Shown here piece after piece: positions 6,729-16,795 of a DNA stretch of 38,701 nt (position 1 is its first letter; every line of letters begins with the position of its first letter). This DNA comes from CAYWKL01 sp964459095. GTDB lineage: Bacteria; Patescibacteriota; Microgenomatia; Daviesbacterales; UBA10151. The stretch lies in the NCBI GenBank assembly GCA_964459095.1, contig CAYWKL010000007.1, positions 1 through 38,701 on the forward strand, in the 5' to 3' direction. The notes under the pieces were generated by a model. It did not search any database and was not told where the DNA came from. It was given only the letters and a program-made list of their open reading frames with translations. The translations under genes and the position numbers were made by a program.

Positions 6729-9064
6729 AACAAAAGAAACTAAAAATTGGTATAGTTGTAGATCAATTACTCACAGGAGGTGTTCAACTTGCTGCAATTG
6801 AACAAACCAAGCAATTTAATAAGTTAGGACATAAAGCAAGGCTTCTGATTTTAATGCGTAAAAAATATCCAACTGATTTTTCCTATCTAGTAAAAAATAT
6901 CCCCTACCAATATCTTTCTGATTCCTATCCCTTTTTTTTGAAAAAAACTATCAAATTCCCTATTTTTAGTTTTTTATCTACTCTCCATCTCTTAAGTCCA
7001 ATTCTAGCTCCTAAGGTTATTAGAAAAAAAGATTACGATATTTTAATCAGTTGGGGGACGACCACTTGTTTAACTACGCAATCAATTTACAAAAAAAGAG
7101 GTATTCCTTATGTTGCTGTAATTCATGATCCGATTGAGTATATTTTGAAGAAAATTTACTCTAGAACTTTTTTGAAATCATTTTTCTTTTTTTTAATACC
7201 TCTTTCTAGATACTTTGAAGGCTCGTTTGTTAAACAAGCGCTTGAAACAATTATTATATCTAAAGTTCATTATAACTATCTAAAGAAAAAATATGGGATT
7301 GAGGCTAAAATATTTGGATTTGGAGCTACAAACATTAGGAGCATTCCTAAAAAAAGAGGTAATTTTCTTTTATCTTTCGGGCGCTGGCAAAAAGAGAAAA
7401 ATCCGAATTTTTTATTAAAAATTCTAAAAACTCTTCCTTCAGCCAAATTAATTATAGCTGGAACCTGGATCGTTACTGAGGATTTGATGAAATTTAAAAA
7501 GGCAATTAAAAATGCAAACTTAGAAGATAGAGTCATTTTAATAACTCATTATGATCAAAAAGACCTTGTATATCTTTGTAAAAAATCTCGTCTTTGGTTG
7601 CATCCCCATTTTGAGGCCTTTGGGCTAGCAGCTTTGGAAGCTGCAAACTTAGGCTTACCCATTATTATTCCACGCAAATCGGGTATAACCGAAAAATTTA
7701 TTCATGGTATACATGGTTTTTTCCCTAAGAAAATTGATTTAAATGAGTATAAGAAATATATTAACAAGCTTATGTCAAACGAAAGACTAGCTTTTAATAT
7801 GGGTTTCGCTGCGTCAAATTTAACTAAGAAAGATTTTTCCTGGAAAGCGAACACAATGAGTCTTCTAGAACTAATTCTTGAGCGTCTAAGTATTAATAAA
7901 AAATCTAAAATCTTAGTTTTAGAGACAGGCCATGTACTGGGTTCAGCTCTTGCTGGAGGTGACAAGGTAATGGAACCAATGGCAACAAAGCTTGTAGATA
8001 AATATAACTTCGCAATTATAGTTCCAAAAATAGGTAGCAAACATTGGACAAAAGCGCCCTTTAGCAAAGAACTTATAATATTAAATCCTACTTTATTTGA
8101 CTATCAAGGATTTCCTCTACAAGTTTTCACTGCGTATTGCATTAGAATGTTTCAAACAGTAATAAAAATCTTCCGACTAAGTAATCCTGATTTCATTTAC
8201 TCTTCAACCAATCTTTTACCCGATATCTTACCTGCTTTTTTTGCAAAGATTAAAGATAAAAAAGTTGTCTGGATATCAAGGGTTCATCATCTAATTCCTC
8301 CTCCACATAAAAGGGAAGGAATTATTTTAGTAAATATAGTTTCATATGTAATGCAGCTTATTGCTCTTAAAATGATTAAATTCAAATCAGATATTATTAT
8401 TGCTTTAAATGAATCTCTATATCATCAATTAATTAATTTAGGTTTCTCAAAAAATAAATTAAAAGTACTTGGGGCTGGAATTGATTATAAGAAAATTATT
8501 TCGGAACAGATCCTCCCGAATACTCAGTCATATGATGGAATTTTTGTAGGTAGGTTGCATCCTGCAAAAGGGGTTTATGATTTATTTCCTATATGGAAGA
8601 GGGTCACAAATTCCTTACCTACTGCCAATCTAGCTATTGTTGGAGACAGCCCAGCTTATTTTAAAGAAAGTATACAAAAGTTGATCATAAACGAAGGATT
8701 AGCACGTAATATAAAGCTCTTAGGATATGTGGATGATAAGACTTTATATAGCCTTATGAAAAGTTCTAAAGTATTTCTTTTTACTGATCATGAGTCAGGT
8801 TGGGGTATTGCTGTAGCAGAGGCAATGGCAGCACACCTACCAGTCGTTGGATATGATAATGGCGTTTTGGGAAGTGTATATAAAAAAGGCTACAAGAAAG
8901 TAAAGATCGCTGATTACGATAGTTTCTCTGAGCAGATTATAAAACTAATCAAAAATCCTCAACTTCGATTAAAAATTGGTGAAGAAGGCCAAAAAGAAGC
9001 ATCTAAGCTTGACTGGCAAAAAACTTCTACTAAGTTTAGCTCAATTCTTGATCGGTCAAATTGA
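6725..9064 (+). CDS. Fused double GT4 glycosyltransferase
   Basis: This 779-residue protein contains two complete GT-B units. Unit 1 (about residues 1-385) has IGIVVDQLLTGGVQLAA, then LLSFGRWQKEKNPNFLL and an EX7E motif in FEAFGLAALEAA. Unit 2 begins near residue 393 (ILVLETGHVLGSALAGGDKVM) and has FVGRLHPAKGVYDLF and ESGWGIAVAEAMAA, with the first glutamate displaced by one position. The two halves are clearly different sequences, so this looks like a fusion of two enzymes acting in succession and not a recent duplication. I chose the ATG at 6725 because it overlaps the upstream TGA; the frame is open back to 6704. It ends three bases before the stop of the convergent gene. Confidence 0.88.
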   Translation: MKQKKLKIGIVVDQLLTGGVQLAAIEQTKQFNKLGHKARLLILMRKKYPTDFSYLVKNIPYQYLSDSYPFFLKKTIKFPIFSFLSTLHLLSPILAPKVIRKKDYDILISWGTTTCLTTQSIYKKRGIPYVAVIHDPIEYILKKIYSRTFLKSFFFFLIPLSRYFEGSFVKQALETIIISKVHYNYLKKKYGIEAKIFGFGATNIRSIPKKRGNFLLSFGRWQKEKNPNFLLKILKTLPSAKLIIAGTWIVTEDLMKFKKAIKNANLEDRVILITHYDQKDLVYLCKKSRLWLHPHFEAFGLAALEAANLGLPIIIPRKSGITEKFIHGIHGFFPKKIDLNEYKKYINKLMSNERLAFNMGFAASNLTKKDFSWKANTMSLLELILERLSINKKSKILVLETGHVLGSALAGGDKVMEPMATKLVDKYNFAIIVPKIGSKHWTKAPFSKELIILNPTLFDYQGFPLQVFTAYCIRMFQTVIKIFRLSNPDFIYSSTNLLPDILPAFFAKIKDKKVVWISRVHHLIPPPHKREGIILVNIVSYVMQLIALKMIKFKSDIIIALNESLYHQLINLGFSKNKLKVLGAGIDYKKIISEQILPNTQSYDGIFVGRLHPAKGVYDLFPIWKRVTNSLPTANLAIVGDSPAYFKESIQKLIINEGLARNIKLLGYVDDKTLYSLMKSSKVFLFTDHESGWGIAVAEAMAAHLPVVGYDNGVLGSVYKKGYKKVKIADYDSFSEQIIKLIKNPQLRLKIGEEGQKEASKLDWQKTSTKFSSILDRSN

Positions 9065-9067
9065 AAT

Positions 9068-12000
9068 CTATGAATCATCTTTGGACCACCAACCCTTAAT
9101 ACGATTGTGACCTTTTCTTAACAAAAATCTGCTAAACTTACCTATCAGTCTTCCACCAATTAAAATTTCATCTTTTATAAAGATAATAATTATCAAAGAA
9201 AATAAAATTAGAAGCCAGGAAGTTATCGAGCCTGTATAATTTAGTCTTAGAGTGTTACTGGCAGAAACTAAATCTTTTGGAATAGAAACGTACATAAAAC
9301 CAGGTATGGCTGGACCAGCCTTATAAATTTTAAGATTCCTACTTGTTCCATTACTATTTAAAACCGCACTCCAGCCAGGAAAAGCTTGTTCTTTAAAAAG
9401 TATCCCTTTTGCCCCAGCTGTTGTAATTTCTCTAGTTTGAGCTGAGATAAAATTAGTTTTTGCAGTTACTTTTGCCGGTTTGCTAGAAAGATCTAAAATT
9501 TGATTAAGAACATTTTTAAAAAACGAAACTTCATCAGAATTATGATATCTTGAGACATGATATGGTAGATTTATTCCACTCCAAATCACATAGCCACTGC
9601 CTATCTTTCTTTTTGCCATCAACACTTTTCCATGATTTTTAAGTATTATCTGGCTATTTGGTTTAATTTCAGAATCAACCGGCGGATAAGAAAATTTCCA
9701 ATGGTCTTTATCAAATATTGGAGGAGAAAATTTGGAAAAATCAACATTTTTTCCATAAAGCGGATCTAGTAATTCTAACTTCCACTCATCACTAATGGAC
9801 TTTCTCAAACTAGATTCAAAGGGAAAGATATTAGGCAGAGATCCTTTAGGACTAGATTCTGCCACTTCCACTCCAGAATCAAGAAAGATTTTCTTTCCCG
9901 AAGCTAGATAATTTTCAAGTAATTTAAAAGCATTTCCTTGATTGCTATACTTATAATCATATAAAATTAAACCATCTATACTTCTTAAATCTTTTTCAGA
10001 AATTTTATCTATATATTGACCAAGTTTGATAGGAATAACTGTTGTTGAAGGGATATTCATATCTGCTATGTCTCTTATAATAGTTTCATACCCAGAATCT
10101 GAGGCAAAAATGCCTAAAGTTTGAGAATTTGTAGCTGACAGTATTGGACTGACATATTCGTCTTTGATTTCATAAAATGTAAGTATCTGATTCGTTTTTG
10201 TATATCTTTCTTTATTAAAATCAAGTACTTGATAGTTTTTAAGATAAGTATCAGTCGTGAGCTCTTTTGGTAAAATTGTAACCGTGGCTCCACTAGGACC
10301 TGCTTCAAAATATTTAAATCCATACCAGTCAACTAAAAAAAGTGTATTATTAAAGGCTATTTTTCCAGGATATTTAAAAACTGCTTCTAGTTGGTCTTTA
10401 CCAGTTGCTCCGTCTTGACTTAAAGCTGCATCAACCCAAAAAAGATAACCCCTATTAGAAAAATCAGGATCCAAATAACCCCGACCTAAGGGCATTTTAT
10501 ATAAAGCATTCCACCATATATTTATGGTTTGATCTGCTGAATATAAGCGATAATTTGTTTGGTTTGGGCTCAGCCATTTCGGCACAAGTTTAGTCTTTAG
10601 GTTGTTAAGTCCAATTTGATCATCATATAAATTTAAGACATCTGGAAAAGCGGAGGACGGAGTGCTTTTGGCAGGGATCATTATTTTCTTCTGAATGTTA
10701 ACAGCAAAAGAAGAAAATATATTTATGTTATTTGTTTTGTACAAATCAAAACTTTCCTGAAGTAATTGAAGTCTTAATCTATCAAAGTTTTGGATATCTT
10801 TGGACATGGTTAATGTTAAAGGAGGCTTTTGAAATGGGTTTTTAGATGTTGAAAGGACAATTAAGGTTGGGATGCCAACTGCTAACACAACCAGATTAAG
10901 AAGCGGGATTATGACATGAACATATTTATATAGATTCTTTAATCTTTGGTGAATAGATTCTTGACCAACATGCCAGAATGAGGAGGCAAGCAATCCAAGC
11001 CAAAATGGACAAGTCCAAAAAAGCCTGTACCACCCTCCGTGATAAACTGAAATTCCATACGAAAAGATCCAAACGTAAAAAATGGAAAAAAATGTAAGAA
11101 CAATAAAAGGAATTGTCCTAAAAAAAAGTTTAAACTGCCACAGCAACGTTAACATAAGCAACATAAAAATTATGGAGATAATTATCATGGCAAAAATAGT
11201 TGTGTTTGTGTCAGTGTAGATTCTTAAGGGTTGAGCCTTATGGAAAGCTTCAATTGCTTTAGCCTGATCAGGAGGCACTCTGGCAGTGGAAGAAGCAACC
11301 TCACTTGAATTAGTTATAAATAATGTCCTTAAACCCCCTCCTAAGCCTGAATAAACTAAAGGCAAAGCAATAATAAAAGATATTATTATAAAGAGAATTA
11401 GTGATTTAATCCGAGTAAAAAATTTAATTCCCCCAAACCAAAAAAGCATTAGTATTGAAGCTGCAGGGTAGATGTATGCTATAGCTACTTGTGGATGCCC
11501 TAAGATGGCTACTCCATTAAGTAATGACGCAGTTAAAAGATAACGAAAATTCCTATATTTTAAATAGGCGATTATAAAAAAAACTACCCAAGGGTAAAAA
11601 GCTTGACTTGCGTGTGAAGGCAAACTTCCCCCCCACATTAAAGTTCCGTACACGCCAATTGAGTAAATTGTTGCTATTGTCAAAATAATAGATAAAGCAA
11701 AATTTCTTGAGGTGAGAAAAAAACTCGCATAACAGCCGGCAAAAAAGAAAAACAATGTAATTATCATCCAAACTTTTACTGAAGAAATAATGGGTAAAAA
11801 TTGAGTAAAAGGTAAAATTAAGTAATAGTGCAATATTGGGTAATTTGATAAAAGTGGCCAACCGCTAAACCATGCATAACCCCAGCCCATTTGAGGTAAT
11901 GCTAGATTGCTTTTGAGTAGATTAACTAATGAGACGGTATAATAAAAGTCTACTCCCCATAAAGGCTTAAATGAATAATACCACTGCGCTAAAGGTTCAA

Positions 12001-12073
12001 ATGCTACTAAAATAATTAGAATTGCACTCAGGTGAAGAAATATCTTAAAGAATAAGTTAATAAATTTTATCAT
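9068..12073 (-). CDS. PTPS-related-type membrane protein with large extracytoplasmic domain (paralog 1)
   Basis: This is a 1001-residue protein. The first 400 or so residues are polytopic and GT-C-like: TM1 (about 11-26), then an outer loop with acidic D42 in GVDFYYTV, and the family motif WFSGWPLL. A conserved WGGSLPSHASQAFYP lies between later helices. A large soluble part follows (about 425-950). Within it, LGIFASDSG, GLILYDY and KKIFLDSGVEV resemble a GATase-1/ThuA-like flavodoxin fold, and a beta-rich segment ends in KAGPAIPGFMYV. One closing TM and a basic tail end in GWWSKDD. Pfam PTPS_related (PF10131) is the likely family. I chose the ATG at 12073 because AGGAG lies five bases upstream and it overlaps the previous stop. 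A polyprenyl-sugar transferase is inferred. Confidence 0.78.
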   Translation of the reverse strand: MIKFINLFFKIFLHLSAILIILVAFEPLAQWYYSFKPLWGVDFYYTVSLVNLLKSNLALPQMGWGYAWFSGWPLLSNYPILHYYLILPFTQFLPIISSVKVWMIITLFFFFAGCYASFFLTSRNFALSIILTIATIYSIGVYGTLMWGGSLPSHASQAFYPWVVFFIIAYLKYRNFRYLLTASLLNGVAILGHPQVAIAYIYPAASILMLFWFGGIKFFTRIKSLILFIIISFIIALPLVYSGLGGGLRTLFITNSSEVASSTARVPPDQAKAIEAFHKAQPLRIYTDTNTTIFAMIIISIIFMLLMLTLLWQFKLFFRTIPFIVLTFFSIFYVWIFSYGISVYHGGWYRLFWTCPFWLGLLASSFWHVGQESIHQRLKNLYKYVHVIIPLLNLVVLAVGIPTLIVLSTSKNPFQKPPLTLTMSKDIQNFDRLRLQLLQESFDLYKTNNINIFSSFAVNIQKKIMIPAKSTPSSAFPDVLNLYDDQIGLNNLKTKLVPKWLSPNQTNYRLYSADQTINIWWNALYKMPLGRGYLDPDFSNRGYLFWVDAALSQDGATGKDQLEAVFKYPGKIAFNNTLFLVDWYGFKYFEAGPSGATVTILPKELTTDTYLKNYQVLDFNKERYTKTNQILTFYEIKDEYVSPILSATNSQTLGIFASDSGYETIIRDIADMNIPSTTVIPIKLGQYIDKISEKDLRSIDGLILYDYKYSNQGNAFKLLENYLASGKKIFLDSGVEVAESSPKGSLPNIFPFESSLRKSISDEWKLELLDPLYGKNVDFSKFSPPIFDKDHWKFSYPPVDSEIKPNSQIILKNHGKVLMAKRKIGSGYVIWSGINLPYHVSRYHNSDEVSFFKNVLNQILDLSSKPAKVTAKTNFISAQTREITTAGAKGILFKEQAFPGWSAVLNSNGTSRNLKIYKAGPAIPGFMYVSIPKDLVSASNTLRLNYTGSITSWLLILFSLIIIIFIKDEILIGGRLIGKFSRFLLRKGHNRIKGWWSKDDS

Positions 12074-15024
12074 TCCAGCTCCTCTTCTTTTTCCCACCAA
12101 GATCCTGCAGTTTTCTTATATCTATTGAACATAGTACTTAATCTTTTCCCAATGATTCTTCCGTCAAATATAATCAACTCAAGGATTAAAAAAGTAGCCA
12201 CGGCGCTAACAAAAGCACTAAACCAACCCTCAGCTATCCCGTTAAAAGACAAAGTGAAAGAAAAAGGTTCGCTGCTTTTTTCTTTTGCAATTGGAATATA
12301 CATAAATCCTGGAAAAGTTGGTCCTGCTTTGTATATTTTGGGATCTGTGCCGAATCCTCTAACTAAAGTTATCCCCCACCCGTTATAAGCTTCCTCTTTT
12401 ACTAAAACTGCTTTTATTCCACTAGAACTTGAAATCGCTATTTTTTCAGGACGCTCCCAAGTTACTCTAACAGGTACAACTCGGTTTTTTCTTACTTCTA
12501 TTAATTGCTCCAGGATGTTTTTAAACATTTTACTTTCTTCATTACTTCGATATTGGTTGAAATGATATGGAAAATTCATACCAGACCAATATACTATCCC
12601 CTTACCCACATTCAGCTTCATGATTATTGGCTTGCCATGATTTTTTACTATAACTTTTGCCCCATCTCGTAAATCAGAATTACTTTTGGGAAAGGAGAAT
12701 TTCCAAGGATTATTGTTAAAAATGGGCGGACCAAATTTGGAAAAATTTACCCCTTTTGTAATTTCATCCTCAGTCACTTCCAAATCCCAAATTGTTTTTA
12801 ATTCTTTTCTACTTGCAGCTTTGAATGGGAAAAGCTCTGGTAAATATAAGGAGTTTGAATCCTTTACCTCAGCACCTGAATCAATAAATATTTTGCCCCC
12901 TTTTTCAACATATCTTGCTAGCATTTCAAAAGCTTTATTTTTATCATGGTAGTCGTAATTGTGAAGCACAATAGCATCAAAATTTGATAGCTCACTGGCT
13001 GAAATATCGTCAATAAACTTTCCTCCATTAACCGGAATTAAAAACTTTGAATTCAAATTCTCCGCTGCCATCACTCTCCAAATATCTTCAAAGCCGATAT
13101 CATCAGCAAAGATTAAAATTGCCGGTGCACTAGATCCATACACGACAGGACTTGTCAGCTCGTCTTTAATTTTGTAATAAACTAAAGTCTGAGGTAAATC
13201 ATAGCGAGCTTGCGGTCTACCACTTTTGGTTTCATTGCGCAAAATTGCACCGTAATTAGTAACATCTTCTTTTTTTTCAAAAATATTGGATTTAGTCAGA
13301 TAAGAGGAAGGGGGTGCATTGGAAGTAGTGGAGATATGACCACCCTCAAAGTAATAAATTCCATTCCAATCAATAAAATATAGTGCATAATTTTTTGCCA
13401 TATTTTCATTAAACTTAAAATCTTTAACTAAGCTGTCATAACCTATTGCAACATCAAGCAGAAAAATCCCACTCCTTCTATCTGTTCCAATAGGAGGATC
13501 AATATATCCTCTCGCTAAAGGCATATCAAAAAGATAATTCCACCAAATGTTAACTGTAGCATCAGATTCATATAGTCTTTTATTCTTATCATTGGGGTTA
13601 ATAAATGAAGGAACTAACCTTTTTTTTAGTTTCTCATGCTGATCTGACTTAAGTTTTAAATTTAATACTTCAGGAAATGCAGATGATGTATCTGAGGTGG
13701 CATGAATTTGATCAATTAAATCGTTAAAATCCTCTTTATATATAAGATATCCCGATACAAACAAAATAAGGGTAACAATAACAATCACTGATCCTTTAAA
13801 AGTAAGTTTAAGAATAGACGAAACTTTTATCTTTATATCTTGAAAATCAACAATTGCAAACAAGGGATACCACAAAGATGCCACAAAAGCACCTAAAACA
13901 ACTGGGAAAGGCCAAAAAGCTCTATATAATCCTTGAGGAAAGAAACTTTTACCTGACAAATTATACCAAACATGCCACAAAACATATAAAACCATTAGCA
14001 AAAATGGCACCACTTGAAAAAAAATTGTCTTTGGCTTTTTTATAAAGAAAGAGAGTGCAAATACAAGAATAAAGATAGATACCCCTATTAAAAGAAGCGT
14101 AAACATATATTCATTGGTTCCGGACAAAACAGTATTTATTTGATCTAAATAAAACTTGGCAATTTGCTTGGCTGTATCCGATGTTCCCCCTGAAGCGGTA
14201 TCAGAAGTAGCTCCTATATTTTTTGCTATGCTAAAAATTGACCTAACTCTCCCAAAGAAATTAAAAATCAAATCAAAAACTGCAGCGTACAAAAGAATAA
14301 AAGCTACAGCCACGACTCCAATATAAAATTTTATTAGAATTTTTAATCTTTGAATTGGCTTCCAAAAAATACCTTTTCCAGGATAAGAAATAAGAAGAAT
14401 AGTAGCTAGAGGAAAAATAAATCCTAATACGGGCAAAGGATGACCTAAAAAAGCAAACCCTGCGAAAAGCGAACCAGCAAAAAGCCACTTGGTTGCTCCT
14501 CCTGTTTGAAAAAAGTTTATTAAGAAAAATAAAACTAAAGGAAGAAAGGCTTGAGTTGCAAAATATGGAATACTACCTCCCCATGTCGCAGCTCCGTAAA
14601 TATTACGCGATAAAGCTACTAAAACAGTAAGCAAAAATGCCAAGCCTATGTTTTTGCTGATTTTATAAAAAAGAAGGTAACTTGTACAAAGAAGTAAAAA
14701 ATAAGTAAAAACTACATAAATCTGAACTCCTTTTACAGTACCGTAAATGTTTGCAAAAGGAAGCATTGCGTAAAAATGAAATCTAGGAAAATCCCCTAAT
14801 AAAGGATACCCTGAAAACCAAATATCCTTGTAACCATTAAACCAAAAAGAAAAATTTCTCTTAAGAATTTCTACTGAGGTTACGTTATAGTAAAGATCAA
14901 TCCCCAAGGCAGGGATCTTGTTTAGGTACCAGTTTGCAAAAGGCACTATTAAATACGCTATGGCAGCAATGGGTAAAAAAATAAAAAAAATTTTGATAAT
15001 GGTTAATAATGTTTTTTTCACCAT
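12070..15024 (-). CDS. PTPS-related-type membrane protein with large extracytoplasmic domain (paralog 2)
   Basis: This 984-residue protein is a clear paralog of the downstream gene along its whole length. It has TM1, then D43 in LGIDLYYNV, WFSGYPLL, WGGSIPYFATQAFLP, and about ten further membrane segments. A soluble region from about residue 435 follows. It contains ILIFADDIGFEDI, AIVLHNYDYHDKN and KIFIDSGAEV (GATase-like), then VNFSKFGPPIF and KAGPTFPGFMYIPI, which match its partner closely. It ends with one TM and a tail GSWWEKEEE. The two copies are strongly diverged, so the duplication is old. A 49-base gap separates it from the upstream GT39-like gene, and the stop overlaps the next start (ATGA). 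It probably transfers a sugar from a polyprenyl carrier outside the membrane. Confidence 0.78.
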   Translation of the reverse strand: MVKKTLLTIIKIFFIFLPIAAIAYLIVPFANWYLNKIPALGIDLYYNVTSVEILKRNFSFWFNGYKDIWFSGYPLLGDFPRFHFYAMLPFANIYGTVKGVQIYVVFTYFLLLCTSYLLFYKISKNIGLAFLLTVLVALSRNIYGAATWGGSIPYFATQAFLPLVLFFLINFFQTGGATKWLFAGSLFAGFAFLGHPLPVLGFIFPLATILLISYPGKGIFWKPIQRLKILIKFYIGVVAVAFILLYAAVFDLIFNFFGRVRSIFSIAKNIGATSDTASGGTSDTAKQIAKFYLDQINTVLSGTNEYMFTLLLIGVSIFILVFALSFFIKKPKTIFFQVVPFLLMVLYVLWHVWYNLSGKSFFPQGLYRAFWPFPVVLGAFVASLWYPLFAIVDFQDIKIKVSSILKLTFKGSVIVIVTLILFVSGYLIYKEDFNDLIDQIHATSDTSSAFPEVLNLKLKSDQHEKLKKRLVPSFINPNDKNKRLYESDATVNIWWNYLFDMPLARGYIDPPIGTDRRSGIFLLDVAIGYDSLVKDFKFNENMAKNYALYFIDWNGIYYFEGGHISTTSNAPPSSYLTKSNIFEKKEDVTNYGAILRNETKSGRPQARYDLPQTLVYYKIKDELTSPVVYGSSAPAILIFADDIGFEDIWRVMAAENLNSKFLIPVNGGKFIDDISASELSNFDAIVLHNYDYHDKNKAFEMLARYVEKGGKIFIDSGAEVKDSNSLYLPELFPFKAASRKELKTIWDLEVTEDEITKGVNFSKFGPPIFNNNPWKFSFPKSNSDLRDGAKVIVKNHGKPIIMKLNVGKGIVYWSGMNFPYHFNQYRSNEESKMFKNILEQLIEVRKNRVVPVRVTWERPEKIAISSSSGIKAVLVKEEAYNGWGITLVRGFGTDPKIYKAGPTFPGFMYIPIAKEKSSEPFSFTLSFNGIAEGWFSAFVSAVATFLILELIIFDGRIIGKRLSTMFNRYKKTAGSWWEKEEELE
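12079..12083 (-). promoter_or_regulatory. Shine-Dalgarno site fixing the start at 12073
   Basis: On the minus strand AGGAG stands five bases before the ATG at 12073, inside the 3' end of the upstream paralog. Good ribosome sites are rare in this window, so this one decides the start against the longer reading from 12100. Confidence 0.7.
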
Positions 15025-15073
15025 TATAAAGATTTAAATCCTTTAAATAGTTTAGCCTAATAAAAAATTAAAA

Positions 15074-16795
15074 TCATCTGGCACTTATCAAGCAAATCTT
15101 ATTTTTTAACTGATAAACTTCAATTATTGGTCCCACAGTAAATTTATCTTTTAAATTTACTTTAGAAAGATTTTCAAAATCAACTTTCCATACAGGATCT
15201 TCTCTTAACTCTATTTGAGGCCTAAATGTTTTAAATATCATATAATTTTGTTTTAAGGAGTCTGAAAATTCCTTTGAATAACTATCTTTATCCCCTTTTG
15301 CCCAGGAAGAAGTTATCAGAAAACAGTAATTATTGTTTTTATAATATTGCGTGGAGTTTAAAGAGTTATGTTTGAGGGTGCTTGGGTCGTATTTAAGATC
15401 AAGTCTATTAGTCCCGTATAAGGTGTAAGTAGCCCTACCTTTATTTGCTTTTTTTAAAGCTTGTAAATAAAAGGGGGTCAAATTCTTTTGTTTAGCCTCC
15501 TTAATAAGTGAGTCAATTGTTTCTATATCCAGAGACAAAGGAGGTCCGTGTACCGAAAGATATTGGGTTCTGATTGCACCTTCATTTGCGATTTTAAAAT
15601 TTGCAGGAATATTTTTTTCTATCCAGTTTTTCGAAATTATTCTTGTATCTTGCGCAGTTAGATAGTAATCAAATTTTAGAGAATAAGTTAAAGAGGGCAA
15701 AATTGCTATTGTAAAAAGCGTGGCAAATGTAATACTTCGAGCAATCTTATTCGTAACTTTACTGGCGATAACACTTATCATCCATGCGGAAATTAATATA
15801 ACCTGGGGTAAAATAATTAGAAGATACCTTGAAAAATTTGCCCCCGAGAATAAATATAAAATCAAAAAATAAGTAGCAGGATACAAAAAAAGCATTATTC
15901 CTCTTTGATCTTTTTTAAAAATTGAACCTGCAAAAAAAAGAACCAGTATTGGTAAACCTAATCCATTTTTTAAATAATAAATAATATTATAAATCCAAAC
16001 AGGATAACCATCTGAAGAAACCCACTGATTCGTGGTCATTGAGAGCTGCGAGATAATTTCATAGACTGCTTTTCTTTCTATCAAAATATAAAGATTAAGT
16101 AAGAAAAAAATAAATGCAGAAGTTACGGCTGCATAAAAAATCTTTTTGATTTTCTCAGCAGTGAACAGACTTGAGTATAAAAATGGAGGGATTAGGATAA
16201 AAAAATGATATTTTAATGAGGCCATTAAACCAAATAACAATCCAGATATTAGAAAATATTTAAGTTTGCCTGTTTTTATTATCTGATAATTAACATACAC
16301 ACAAGTTAAACTAAATAGTCCAATCAAGATATCTTCTTTCAGATAATGTGATTCTTGGACATGCAAGAATGAAAATGCCAAGAAACCAGCAGCAATCAAA
16401 CCTACTATTTCTGAGTAAATTTTTTTCCCTATTTTAAAGATAAGAAAAACTGACAAAGTACCAATAACAACATTAAATATTCTGCCTACTAACAAAAATA
16501 TTGTTGGGTCATAAACATAAAAAGAAAAAAATTCTAGTCCAGATTTCCAACTTGCAAAAATAAAGCCAAGCAAAAAAACCATTCCGTAAAGGATTATTAG
16601 AATATATGAATAAAGCATAGGATGAATAAAAATATCAGGGCGCAGGTTATTTGAGGCAGAATAAAAGGCAGTGTAAATATATGAAGACTCATCAAAGTGG
16701 AAAAAAAAAGGGAGTCCAAAACTAATTCCCCAAACTCTTATTAAGAACGCACAAACTATCAACAAAACTAGAATATTTTTTTCCAATATATTCAC
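15074..16795 (-). CDS. GT39-like membrane glycosyltransferase with soluble C-terminal domain
   Basis: This is a 573-residue polytopic protein. TM1 (about 7-19) runs into RVWGISFGLPFFFHFDE, with D35 and E36 as the GT-C acids. SHYLKEDILIG is the second family motif. About ten membrane segments run to residue 370, followed by a 200-residue soluble domain (KNWIEKNIPANFK, NKGRATYTLYG, TSSWAKGD, VGPIIEVYQL). The same domain order and motifs occur in the 28029-29765 gene, so the two are paralogs. The start is GTG at 16793-16795 and overlaps the TGA of the upstream GT4 as GTGA, which argues for coupled translation. It probably adds a polyprenyl-phosphate-linked sugar outside. Confidence 0.85.
   Translation of the reverse strand: MNILEKNILVLLIVCAFLIRVWGISFGLPFFFHFDESSYIYTAFYSASNNLRPDIFIHPMLYSYILIILYGMVFLLGFIFASWKSGLEFFSFYVYDPTIFLLVGRIFNVVIGTLSVFLIFKIGKKIYSEIVGLIAAGFLAFSFLHVQESHYLKEDILIGLFSLTCVYVNYQIIKTGKLKYFLISGLLFGLMASLKYHFFILIPPFLYSSLFTAEKIKKIFYAAVTSAFIFFLLNLYILIERKAVYEIISQLSMTTNQWVSSDGYPVWIYNIIYYLKNGLGLPILVLFFAGSIFKKDQRGIMLFLYPATYFLILYLFSGANFSRYLLIILPQVILISAWMISVIASKVTNKIARSITFATLFTIAILPSLTYSLKFDYYLTAQDTRIISKNWIEKNIPANFKIANEGAIRTQYLSVHGPPLSLDIETIDSLIKEAKQKNLTPFYLQALKKANKGRATYTLYGTNRLDLKYDPSTLKHNSLNSTQYYKNNNYCFLITSSWAKGDKDSYSKEFSDSLKQNYMIFKTFRPQIELREDPVWKVDFENLSKVNLKDKFTVGPIIEVYQLKNKICLISAR

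Noticed and set aside
7702..8067. Open frame of 121 codons on the minus strand inside the double GT4 gene
   Set aside because: It is antisense to a well-conserved gene, its translation shows no domain and it has no promoter or ribosome site. The other short antisense frames were rejected for the same reasons.
12074..12100. Longer N-terminus of the 1001-residue protein
   Set aside because: The ATG at 12073 has AGGAG five bases upstream and overlaps the previous stop.
15025..15073. Promoter in the 49-base gap before the 984-residue gene (TATAAT touching the ATG, palindrome GATTTAAATC)
   Set aside because: No -35 box at a usable distance, and the -10 would overlap the start codon. AT-rich sequence gives such matches by chance.
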